A stretch of DNA of 7,799 nucleotides from Desulfonatronovibrio sp. (GTDB lineage: Bacteria > Desulfobacterota > Desulfovibrionia > Desulfovibrionales > Desulfonatronovibrionaceae): assembly GCA_003558575.1 (NCBI GenBank), contig PWPY01000039.1, positions 1 to 7,799 of the forward strand. The letters run 5' to 3'. The notes under the pieces are model-generated. The model was not told the origin of the DNA. It made no database searches and was given only the letters and a program-made list of their open reading frames with translations. Shown here piece by piece: positions 1-6,016 of the stretch (its first letter is position 1; every line of letters starts with the position of its first letter). The position numbers and the translations under genes are program-made.

Positions 1-1451
1 GGGCTCCATTCCCAGGCTGCAAATAGCCCGGCAAGAAGAGCTGCCCCGGAAGTGAATGCTGGCGGAGCAAGGAGCATCCAGGGAGCTTCATATCTGCTTT
101 TGCGGAGGGGTTTCCATTCCCTGTCCGGCTTTTCAAACCACATGGTATGGACTACAGGCAAAAAATATGCTGCATTGAGAATGCTGCTGAGTATAAGAAC
201 TCCCAATACCCATGAGTTGGCACTGTCTAATCCTCCCATCCCAAGGTACCATTTTGAGATAAATCCGGCCATGGGAGGAACGCCGATCATGCCGAATGCT
301 GCTATGGTGAACATGGCGGCTGTCAGAGGCATACGCCGGGCAATCCCTTTAAGTTCACGGATATTATGCAGTCCCAGAGTTTCAGCAATATTTCCTGCGC
401 AAAAAAACATGGTTATTTTCATTATTCCCTGGTGAACAAGATGCACAATAGCCCCAACAGTAGAAAACGGGGCAATCATTGCCGCTCCAATGGTTATGTA
501 GGATACTTGACTGACCGTAGAGTAGGCCAGTCTCTTTTTCAAATCTGTCTGAGTCAGAGCACGGATGGAGCCATAGATAATGGTAATAGCGGCTATGATT
601 GCCAGGGGTTCAAGAAGGCCAAGGCTTCCTGCAAAATCCCTTTCAAATACGTCAAATACAACCCTGACAATGCCAAAGGCACCTGCCTTAACCACAGCAA
701 CGGCATGAAGCAGAGCGGATACTGGAGCAGGGGCAATCATGGCCACAGGAAGCCATCCATGCAAGGGAATTAGTGCTGCCTTGACACCCAGGCCAATGAT
801 CAGCAGGGTAAAAATTGTTTTTAAAGAAAAGTAATGCTCGTTTCCAAGGGATTGCAATACTCCGGAATCCACAAAATCAAGGGGGCCTGCCAGGACCTGC
901 AGCCAGACAACCCCTACAAAAAGTATGGAACCGCCAAGGATGGTGTACCAGAGGTAGGTTCGTCCGGCATCTAATGCTGCCTTGGTCTCCCTGTGTACTA
1001 CAAGGGGGTATGTGGTCAGGGTCAGGAATTCATAGAAGATAAAAAAAGTGATGAGATTGCCTGCCATGGCAATGCCAGTGCTTGCCGTAACGCAAAGGCT
1101 GAAAAAACCAAAAAAACGACTCCTGTTGGGAGATTTTTCCAGATAACCAATAGCGTATAAAGTGGTTACCAGCCATAAATTACTGGAAAGACTTAAAAAC
1201 ATCAGGGATAAAAAGTCTACCCGAATTACAAAGTCAAATCCCAGTCCCATGTTGAAGCTCATTTCATGGATGATATCGAGAACAAAGAGTCTATAGGCCA
1301 TGAAGTGAACAGCAGCAACTTTTATGCATGCCCCCAGAAGGTTCAGGGTTGTTCTCAGTCTGACGCTCTGTTCGTTAAGGAAGAAGATTATTATTCCAGT
1401 AAAAAGTGAACTAAGCAGAACCAGCGCAGGGAGCCAGATGTCCAGATTCAT
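1..1451 (-). CDS. Second MrpD/NuoL-like proton-translocating antiporter subunit (3' end cut by window edge)
   Basis: This is a membrane subunit of the antiporter-like family shared by MrpA, MrpD, NuoL/M/N and HyfB, expected to move protons or sodium across the cytoplasmic membrane. The frame is open from the ATG at 1451 to base 1 (483 whole codons) with no stop, so the C-terminus is missing. Hallmark charged residues are present: Glu141 in FYEFLTLTTYP (TM5), Lys224 in VKAALIPLHGWLP (TM7), Lys255 in VVKAGAFG (TM8) and Lys400 in SKWYLG (TM12). The segment around KKRLAYSTVSQ and the His pair in VHLVHQG also fit the family. The start overlaps the stop of the preceding mrpD by four bases (ATGA). 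A purine-rich GGGGGA lies 8 bases upstream of the ATG, so it is translated as part of the mrp operon. It is a paralogue of the gene before it rather than a copy, because the two differ widely in sequence. It could substitute for the MrpA N-terminal half; family certain, exact subunit name not. Confidence 0.93.
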   Translation of the reverse strand, partial: MNLDIWLPALVLLSSLFTGIIIFFLNEQSVRLRTTLNLLGACIKVAAVHFMAYRLFVLDIIHEMSFNMGLGFDFVIRVDFLSLMFLSLSSNLWLVTTLYAIGYLEKSPNRSRFFGFFSLCVTASTGIAMAGNLITFFIFYEFLTLTTYPLVVHRETKAALDAGRTYLWYTILGGSILFVGVVWLQVLAGPLDFVDSGVLQSLGNEHYFSLKTIFTLLIIGLGVKAALIPLHGWLPVAMIAPAPVSALLHAVAVVKAGAFGIVRVVFDVFERDFAGSLGLLEPLAIIAAITIIYGSIRALTQTDLKKRLAYSTVSQVSYITIGAAMIAPFSTVGAIVHLVHQGIMKITMFFCAGNIAETLGLHNIRELKGIARRMPLTAAMFTIAAFGMIGVPPMAGFISKWYLGMGGLDSANSWVLGVLILSSILNAAYFLPVVHTMWFEKPDREWKPLRKSRYEAPWMLLAPPAFTSGAALLAGLFAAWEWS

Positions 1452-2920
1452 GGCAGATATCCCCCTGAAAGGTCAAAACTCATCCTTTCCTGGAGAAGAA
1501 AACTGATTTCTTCTGCTCTAAAGCCCATGAGTATGGATAAAAGGGCCAGGATCAGGGCAGATTTTTCCATGAAAAAGGATATGTTTCTTTTTTGAGGACC
1601 TTTCTGGTCTGACACAAATGTGCTGGAAAGGATTTTGAATATATATGCTGCTGTTAAGAGGCCGCCAAGGACCGGGGCAATGGCCAGCCACCACTGACCG
1701 CTGGTAAGAATGGACTGCAGAAGCATCCATTTTGCTACAAAACCTCCGCTGGGAGGCAGACCCATCAGGCTGACTCCGGCCAGTCCCAGGGTAAAGGTAG
1801 TCATAGGCAGCGAGCCTGCAATATTGCGCATGGACTTGATATGATCAGTTCCGCATGATTGAATAAGATTGCCTGCAGCCAGGAACAGGGCTGCTTTGGC
1901 CAGGCCGTGGGATATGGTCTGGAAAATACAGGCTGTCCAGGCTTCAAGCTTCCAATAAGGATCTGCACTCATAAACATCAAAGGGAAAAGAATAAACAGA
2001 TAGCCAATCTGGCTGACACTGGAGTACGCTATAATCATTTTAAGTCTGCTTTGGATCAGGGCCTGGTATGATCCCCATAATACTGCTGTAACTCCGGAAA
2101 CACCCAGGAGCAATGAAGTATAATACATGGCCTGAGCTTCATGAAATACACAGAACCAGAATCTTAAAATCAGAAAAAATGAACCCTTGATGACTAAGGC
2201 AGACAGTATGGCACTTACAGGGGCAGGAGCCTCGCTATGGGCTGGTGGAAGCCAGAAGTGAAAAGGAACTAAAGCTGTCTTCATAATCAGGCCCAAAGTT
2301 ATCAGTCCAATGGCACTGAACATGAGAGGGCCATGTTGTTCTGCAGCAGCCACAGTCTGCATATCAAGGGAGCCTGTCTGTGCAAAGATGAATCCGATAC
2401 CCATGAGAAAGGTCATGGAACCGGCCATGGCTATCAGGAAGTATCTCAGGGCAGCCTTAAGAGATGATGCATTTCCATTTAAGGCGGCAAGGGCTGCTGC
2501 ACTTATACTGATCAGTTCCAAGACAACATAAGCGTTAAAAATATCTGCGACAAAATACAGAGAATTAAGGCCTCCCCATAAAAGCAGCCATAAAGGCCAG
2601 AAGTATCCGTCCTGTTCAGCTTGCTCTCCTTTTGAAAAATACCAGATGCTGTACAGGCTGACCATAAAACCTACTGTAGCGGTAAGCAAAGTGAAGATTA
2701 TGGAGAGTCCGTCAATGTTCAGAGCAATGCCTAAGGGTGGGTCCCACCCTCCAAGGTTGAGCCTCTGAATTCCATTGGTATATATTTTTTTGTTCAGGTC
2801 CAGGGATGAGACCAGGATAAACAGGGCAGCAGTGAGACCAATCCATTTCCGGAATTTTTCAGGAATGACAAAGCTCAGGATGGCCGCGCTGAATGGAATG
2901 AGAATCAGCAGTTCAGGCAT
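1448..2920 (-). CDS. mrpD: Na+/H+ antiporter subunit MrpD
   Basis: A 490-residue, strongly hydrophobic NuoN/MrpD-type subunit that forms an ion-pumping module of the Mrp antiporter. The expected ionisable residues are all visible: Glu135 in VVLELIS, Lys214 in MKTALVPFHFWLPPAHSEAP, Lys245 in VIKGSFF, His338 and Lys342 in SHGLAKAALF, and Lys397 in VAKWMLLQ. The length matches full-size MrpD proteins (about 490 to 500 residues). The ATG overlaps the mrpC stop by one base (TGATG). The nearest Shine-Dalgarno-like AGGA is about 13 bases upstream, which is too far to be ideal, so translation probably depends on coupling to mrpC. The stop overlaps the start of the next antiporter gene by four bases. 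MrpD rather than MrpA is called because it is short and directly follows mrpC, the standard order. A membrane-bound hydrogenase (MbhH-like) subunit is the main alternative. Confidence 0.93.
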   Translation of the reverse strand: MPELLILIPFSAAILSFVIPEKFRKWIGLTAALFILVSSLDLNKKIYTNGIQRLNLGGWDPPLGIALNIDGLSIIFTLLTATVGFMVSLYSIWYFSKGEQAEQDGYFWPLWLLLWGGLNSLYFVADIFNAYVVLELISISAAALAALNGNASSLKAALRYFLIAMAGSMTFLMGIGFIFAQTGSLDMQTVAAAEQHGPLMFSAIGLITLGLIMKTALVPFHFWLPPAHSEAPAPVSAILSALVIKGSFFLILRFWFCVFHEAQAMYYTSLLLGVSGVTAVLWGSYQALIQSRLKMIIAYSSVSQIGYLFILFPLMFMSADPYWKLEAWTACIFQTISHGLAKAALFLAAGNLIQSCGTDHIKSMRNIAGSLPMTTFTLGLAGVSLMGLPPSGGFVAKWMLLQSILTSGQWWLAIAPVLGGLLTAAYIFKILSSTFVSDQKGPQKRNISFFMEKSALILALLSILMGFRAEEISFLLQERMSFDLSGGYLP

Positions 2921-3237
2921 CAGTTATCTTTATCCTTGTCACTACCTTCGAGATGACATTGACCGGTTCTTTCTTTGATCATCCTGGTCAGGCACAGGGC
3001 AAAGGATGTAGCACTGACTGCCACAACAATTCCAGTGAGCACCATGGCCTGTGGCACTGGGTCCATTTCCGGCCCCTGGCTATTATAAGCTAAGCTGATG
3101 AGAAAAAGAAAAGCGCCACCAGCCATGATATTGAGGCAGACAATCTTGCGTAGAAGGTTTGGGTGGACAGCAAGCCCCATAAGTCCCACGCAAAAGAGTA
3201 CTACAGCTGTAATTGAGTATATGGCAAAAGTTGTCAT
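2920..3237 (-). CDS. mrpC: Na+/H+ antiporter subunit MrpC (NuoK-like)
   Basis: A 105-residue protein with three predicted membrane spans (about residues 4-24, 29-49 and 62-86), the size and topology of MrpC/NuoK. The strongest signature is DPVPQAMVLTGIVVAVS at about residues 59-75, the typical MrpC segment around the third helix, followed by a conserved hydrophobic stretch and a charged C-terminal tail rich in Lys, Glu and Asp. In Mrp complexes this subunit sits between the MrpA and MrpD modules and is equivalent to NuoK of complex I. The ATG shares one base with the stop of the upstream fusion gene (TAATG). AAGGTGAG a few bases upstream resembles a Shine-Dalgarno site, so both coupling and direct initiation look possible. 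It is followed immediately by mrpD with a TGATG overlap. Confidence 0.94.
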   Translation of the reverse strand: MTTFAIYSITAVVLFCVGLMGLAVHPNLLRKIVCLNIMAGGAFLFLISLAYNSQGPEMDPVPQAMVLTGIVVAVSATSFALCLTRMIKERTGQCHLEGSDKDKDN

Positions 3238-4157
3238 TAGCTCACCTTGTCTAATTTTGAATTAGGAGATGCCTGGATCAGGCTGATGAGACAGATGGCA
3301 ATGGAGATGGTAGCAGCGTATTCAATTCCCAGAATCCAGGCTTTGATCTGAGGATGAGTGAGCATCTGGTCTGCATAGTAAAGAGAGGATGCTGCCAGAA
3401 TGAGAAAGGTGCTGAATCCCAAACATAGAAGTAATCTCCAGCTCGAATTGGACAATACTGCAAGGCAAGGGTGCCCTGCCTGCCAGAGCATGACTCCGGC
3501 CCCGGCCAGAACAACCCCGGCCTGAAAAGCCCCACCCGGGGCAAATGCCCCAAGCCATAGCAAATATCCGCCGATTATGACCATAAAGGGCAAAAGGATT
3601 TTGATTATCCATCTGCCTACAGGTTCGGCCGGAGCAGGAAGTGCAGAGCCTGTAAGGCTGTTTCTGCGGCGAACAGTTAAAACGCCTATTACTGCAGTCA
3701 GAAGAACCCCAAGTTCTAACCAGGTGTCATAGCTTCTAAAGTCCAGGAGGACCGCGGTTACAGAATATTCAAGTCCGGAAAGAGGCATGGCATTATGAAC
3801 AGTCAGGCTTAGTCCTGAAAAATCAGAAGGTATCTGCAGGGCCGAGTATCCCAGAACAATAACCAATACAATGGACATGACCGCAAGTTTTAAGGGAACT
3901 TTTATCCGCATTTTTTTTTCTTCGGAAGTTTTTATTGCTCCCAGTGTGTCCATTAGCAGTACTCCGGTGAGGCCGGCACCTACAGCAGCCTCAGCAATGG
4001 CGATATCCGGAGAATTGAGCCTGGTCCAGGCCAGGGCCAGAAACAGTCCATAAGTAATGAAAAGCACTATGGCCTGGAAATGTCCCCTGGCGAAGATAAT
4101 ACGCATGGATATTCCCACAAGACAGACTGCAATAATCAAATCAAAAATCAGATTCAT
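3237..4157 (-). CDS. Fusion of MrpA C-terminal (MbhD/MbhE-like, DUF4040) segment with MrpB
   Basis: A 306-residue integral membrane protein with three segments. Residues 1-75 resemble MbhD/DUF4040, the part of MrpA just after its NuoL-like domain, with the signature NSPDIAIAEAAVGAGLTGVL (48-67). Residues about 90-163 resemble MbhE, the extreme C-terminus of MrpA, with TAVLLDFRSYDTWLELGVL (134-152). Residues about 183-295 resemble MrpB, with GAFAPGGAFQAGVVLAGAG (203-221). Classical Mrp operons carry the first two on a full-length MrpA of about 800 residues and MrpB separately. Here they are joined and the NuoL-like part is absent. I place the start at the ATG at 4157 (MNLIFDLIIAV): the frame opens further upstream to an ATG at 4229, but those 24 extra residues are not membrane-like and would overlap mrpG by nearly 90 bases. 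The chosen start overlaps mrpG by 17 bases, in line with the other junctions. Domain calls rest on recognised motifs. Confidence 0.9.
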   Translation of the reverse strand: MNLIFDLIIAVCLVGISMRIIFARGHFQAIVLFITYGLFLALAWTRLNSPDIAIAEAAVGAGLTGVLLMDTLGAIKTSEEKKMRIKVPLKLAVMSIVLVIVLGYSALQIPSDFSGLSLTVHNAMPLSGLEYSVTAVLLDFRSYDTWLELGVLLTAVIGVLTVRRRNSLTGSALPAPAEPVGRWIIKILLPFMVIIGGYLLWLGAFAPGGAFQAGVVLAGAGVMLWQAGHPCLAVLSNSSWRLLLCLGFSTFLILAASSLYYADQMLTHPQIKAWILGIEYAATISIAICLISLIQASPNSKLDKVS

Positions 4158-4455
4158 CTTGAATGCTTTGAGGTTTGTTTGATTGGTGCATGTGGTTGCC
4201 GATAAAATAACATGCACTGGAACTGCCAATCAGGGCCAGAAGCCATATAAGTATGAGTTTGACAATTTCCGGCATGGAGCTGCTGACCATGATTAATCCC
4301 AAAACAATAAAACCAAGTCCTAGATTGTCAGCTTTGGTCAATGCATGAAGCCTGCTGTATGTGTCTGGAAAACGTATCAGCCCAACAGTGCCTCCCAGGA
4401 AGAAGAAGCCTCCGCAAAGGCAGAAGATAATGGACAGGATTTCAAAAAGATTCAT
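4141..4455 (-). CDS. mrpG: Na+/H+ antiporter subunit MrpG
   Basis: A 104-residue protein with three hydrophobic spans (about residues 7-29, 46-60 and 63-85) and the hallmark MrpG sequence GLIRFPDTYSRLHALTKADN at residues 25-44. This small membrane subunit is needed for assembly and activity of Mrp antiporters and corresponds to MbhC in membrane-bound hydrogenases. Length is typical of the family (about 100-120). AGGA lies 8 bases before the ATG. The first 14 bases overlap the end of mrpF, and the last 17 bases overlap the start of the MrpA-tail/MrpB fusion. The hydrophilic C-terminus (QSIQDESDF) is predicted to be exposed. No missing residues or frame damage seen. Confidence 0.95.
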   Translation of the reverse strand: MNLFEILSIIFCLCGGFFFLGGTVGLIRFPDTYSRLHALTKADNLGLGFIVLGLIMVSSSMPEIVKLILIWLLALIGSSSACYFIGNHMHQSNKPQSIQDESDF

Positions 4456-4726
4456 TTTTTTTATCCTGCTTCAGGCCATAGGAAGTGTTGCGTACAAAAG
4501 CCAGGACCGCCATGACTGTGAGCAGGGCAAAGACTAAGGCTGCGTTTTTTATGTATGGTGAATCAAGGGCTTGAGATAAAAGAAGCAAGGTCGCAACGCC
4601 TGTGCTGCCGAAAAGCTGGGCCGCTACCATTCGGTCTTCGGGCTTGGGGCCTGCCATTACTCGCCATAGTCCTGCCAGAATGTTCAGCGCCAAAAATAAG
4701 GCCATGCACAGATAGAAAGTGTTCAT
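4442..4726 (-). CDS. mrpF: Na+/H+ antiporter subunit MrpF
   Basis: A 94-residue protein with three predicted membrane helices (about residues 4-23, 36-55 and 60-78). The family signature is RVMAGPKPEDRMVAAQLFG at residues 22-40, including the conserved Asp-Arg pair, followed by the typical third helix ALVFALLTVMAVLAFVR. MrpF is one of the small subunits of the Mrp antiporter and matches MbhB. GGAG six bases ahead of the ATG gives a good ribosome binding site. It is the first mrp gene here and follows the thiolase stop by 24 bases. In most Mrp operons mrpE precedes mrpF, but no such gene is present at this position. The 3' end overlaps mrpG by 14 bases. Confidence 0.94.
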   Translation of the reverse strand: MNTFYLCMALFLALNILAGLWRVMAGPKPEDRMVAAQLFGSTGVATLLLLSQALDSPYIKNAALVFALLTVMAVLAFVRNTSYGLKQDKKNESF

Positions 4727-4732
4727 TGTGTG

Positions 4733-4736
4733 CTCC
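4733..4736 (-). promoter_or_regulatory. Ribosome binding site of mrpF
   Basis: GGAG on the minus strand, six bases upstream of the mrpF ATG (4726) and inside the 24-base gap after the thiolase stop. It supports independent initiation at the head of the mrp genes and the choice of start. The gap is too short to hold a normal promoter, though one could lie within the thiolase gene. Confidence 0.75.
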
Positions 4737-4750
4737 GGATGCCGGAAATA

Positions 4751-5950
4751 TTATACTTTTTCTATTATTGTGGCCACCCCCTGGCCTCCGCCTATACAGG
4801 CAGCAGCGCAGCCAAGACTGGCATTTTCAAGTTCAAGTATCCTGGCCAGGGTGCCTACCAGGCGTATTCCTGTTGCGCCCATGGCGTGACCAATGGCGGC
4901 AGCTCCGCCTTTTATATTTACTTTGTCATTTTTAATTGCCAGTTCCTGGATCATATTCAACACCACAACATTAAAGGCTTCATTGATTTCCCAGAAGTCA
5001 ATGTCTTCCGGGTTAATCTTTGCGTGCTCCAGAGCTCTCCTGGCAGCAGGTACGGGTGCTTCACCCATAACTGTAGGATGAACCGCAGCAAAGCCCAGGG
5101 ATTTTATCCTGGCCAGAGGTTTGACTCTTAGGCTTAAGGCCTTTTGTTTTGACATGAGAAGCATGGAGCTGGCTCCTGCGTTCAGAGGAGATGAGTTGCC
5201 CGCTGTTATGACTCCGTTTTCCCTGAAAGCTGGTTTGAGTCCGCTCATGGACTCCAGGCTGGCATCAGGCCGGATGCACTGATCCCGCTCCACCATTATT
5301 GGTTCTCCGTTTTCCAGGTTACCCGGAACAGGCATGATTTCTCCCTTGAAAAAGCCCTGTTCCTGGGCCAAGGCGGCCCGCTTGTGGGAGTTGACCCCCC
5401 ACAAGTCCATTTCTTCTCTAACAATGCCGGTTTTCATGGCCAGATTTTCAGCTGTAAGCCCCATGTTCATGGTGGTTTCCATGTCCCAATTATTATATTC
5501 TGGGTTAGTGAATAGATTTTGATTTATGTCTGCCCATCCTGAAGAGTAGAGCTTGGGACCGATGGGAACTCTGGTCATGTGCTCCATGCCAGCTACAAGA
5601 ACTGTATCGGCAAATCCACCGGCTATTTCTAAATAACCGGTATGCAGGGCTGCCATGCTGGAGCCGCATTGCTGATCAATGAATTTGGCAGGGGTGGCTG
5701 GAGAAAGATTGGCCAGGAAAAGAGGGGTTCTGCCGCCATATGTCCATTGTTCGTTCACACCTAAGGCGCAGCCAATGATAAAGTCTTCAATTATCTCCGG
5801 ATCTATGCCTGACTTTTTAACAAGTTCCGGCAAAAGAAGGGCCATGAGTTCATCAGCTCTTTTCTGGTGGAAGACATCCTTGATCGGATCTTTGGGTTTG
5901 GACTTGGAAAATGGAGTTCTCAAATAACCGACTATAACCACTTCCTGCAT
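4751..5950 (-). CDS. Thiolase (acetyl-CoA C-acetyl/acyltransferase)
   Basis: A complete 399-residue soluble thiolase, which either condenses two acetyl-CoA or cleaves 3-oxoacyl-CoA to acetyl-CoA. The catalytic elements are in order: nucleophile Cys95 in IDQQCGSSMAALH, the NEAF loop (323-326), His355 in GGAAAIGHAMGATGIR (348-363) and the second Cys385 in CIGGGQGVATI. The substrate-side segment ITAGNSSPLNAGAS (248-261) and GEAPVPAARRAL (296-307) also fit. Two positions depart from the commonest form: GHAMGATG replaces GHPxGxSG, so the Pro after the catalytic His is Ala. The length is normal (390-400). The start has a strong GGAGG six bases upstream. It lies downstream of a CoA-transferase subunit, the usual partner in 3-oxo acid degradation, and 24 bases upstream of mrpF. 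Chain-length preference and direction cannot be read from the sequence. Confidence 0.95.
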   Translation of the reverse strand: MQEVVIVGYLRTPFSKSKPKDPIKDVFHQKRADELMALLLPELVKKSGIDPEIIEDFIIGCALGVNEQWTYGGRTPLFLANLSPATPAKFIDQQCGSSMAALHTGYLEIAGGFADTVLVAGMEHMTRVPIGPKLYSSGWADINQNLFTNPEYNNWDMETTMNMGLTAENLAMKTGIVREEMDLWGVNSHKRAALAQEQGFFKGEIMPVPGNLENGEPIMVERDQCIRPDASLESMSGLKPAFRENGVITAGNSSPLNAGASSMLLMSKQKALSLRVKPLARIKSLGFAAVHPTVMGEAPVPAARRALEHAKINPEDIDFWEINEAFNVVVLNMIQELAIKNDKVNIKGGAAAIGHAMGATGIRLVGTLARILELENASLGCAAACIGGGQGVATIIEKV

Positions 5951-5956
5951 GAAATG

Positions 5957-5961
5957 CCTCC
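5957..5961 (-). promoter_or_regulatory. Ribosome binding site of the thiolase gene
   Basis: GGAGG on the minus strand with a 6-base spacer (CATTTC) to the ATG at 5950. It is the best Shine-Dalgarno match in the window and fixes the thiolase start. It suggests that this gene is translated efficiently and is not dependent on coupling to the upstream deacylase gene, whose stop is 66 bases away. Confidence 0.85.
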
Positions 5962-5971
5962 ATTGTTTTTT

Positions 5972-5999
5972 GGTTCAGGGTTCAAGGTTTAAGACTTAA
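5972..5999. repeat. Degenerate heptamer tandem repeat in the deacylase-thiolase gap
   Basis: Four consecutive 7-base units on the plus strand: GGTTCAG, GGTTCAA, GGTTTAA, GACTTAA. They occupy most of the 66-base gap between the M20 deacylase stop and the thiolase ribosome binding site. The last units also form a short inverted repeat TTTAAG-A-CTTAAA (5988-6000). Similar GGTTCAA-type short-period intergenic repeats are familiar from deltaproteobacterial genomes, but I cannot test for other copies here. There is no GC-rich stem followed by a T-run, so it does not look like an intrinsic terminator. Confidence 0.65.
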
Positions 6000-6016
6000 A
6001 AATCTCAGGTTGAAGA

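Noticed and set aside
52..1042. Overlapping open frames on the plus strand at 52-435, 366-773 and 815-1042
   Set aside because: They lie antisense to the NuoL-like gene, which shows clear family motifs throughout. Their translations have no recognisable domains or membrane pattern.
1081..1140. Runs of A and T in the second NuoL-like gene as a phase-variable tract
   Set aside because: The runs are at most seven bases, interrupted, and encode normal Phe-rich membrane sequence. The frame is intact.
3278..3612. Two extra minus-strand frames at 3278-3553 and 3322-3612
   Set aside because: They sit in other frames inside the MrpA-tail/MrpB fusion gene, whose MrpB motif covers the same bases.
4158..4229. 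Longer start for the MrpA-tail/MrpB fusion at 4229
   Set aside because: The added 24 residues are not membrane-like and would overlap mrpG by 89 bases. The ATG at 4157 begins directly with a hydrophobic helix and fits the short overlaps elsewhere.
4555..5131. Plus-strand frames at 4555-4935 and 4730-5131
   Set aside because: Antisense to mrpF and the 3' half of the thiolase gene. Their Cys- and Pro-rich, low-complexity translations are typical of shadow frames.
5951..6016. Intrinsic terminator after the deacylase gene
   Set aside because: The only inverted repeat is an AT-rich six-base palindrome with a one-base loop. There is no GC-rich stem followed by a T-run in the transcribed direction.
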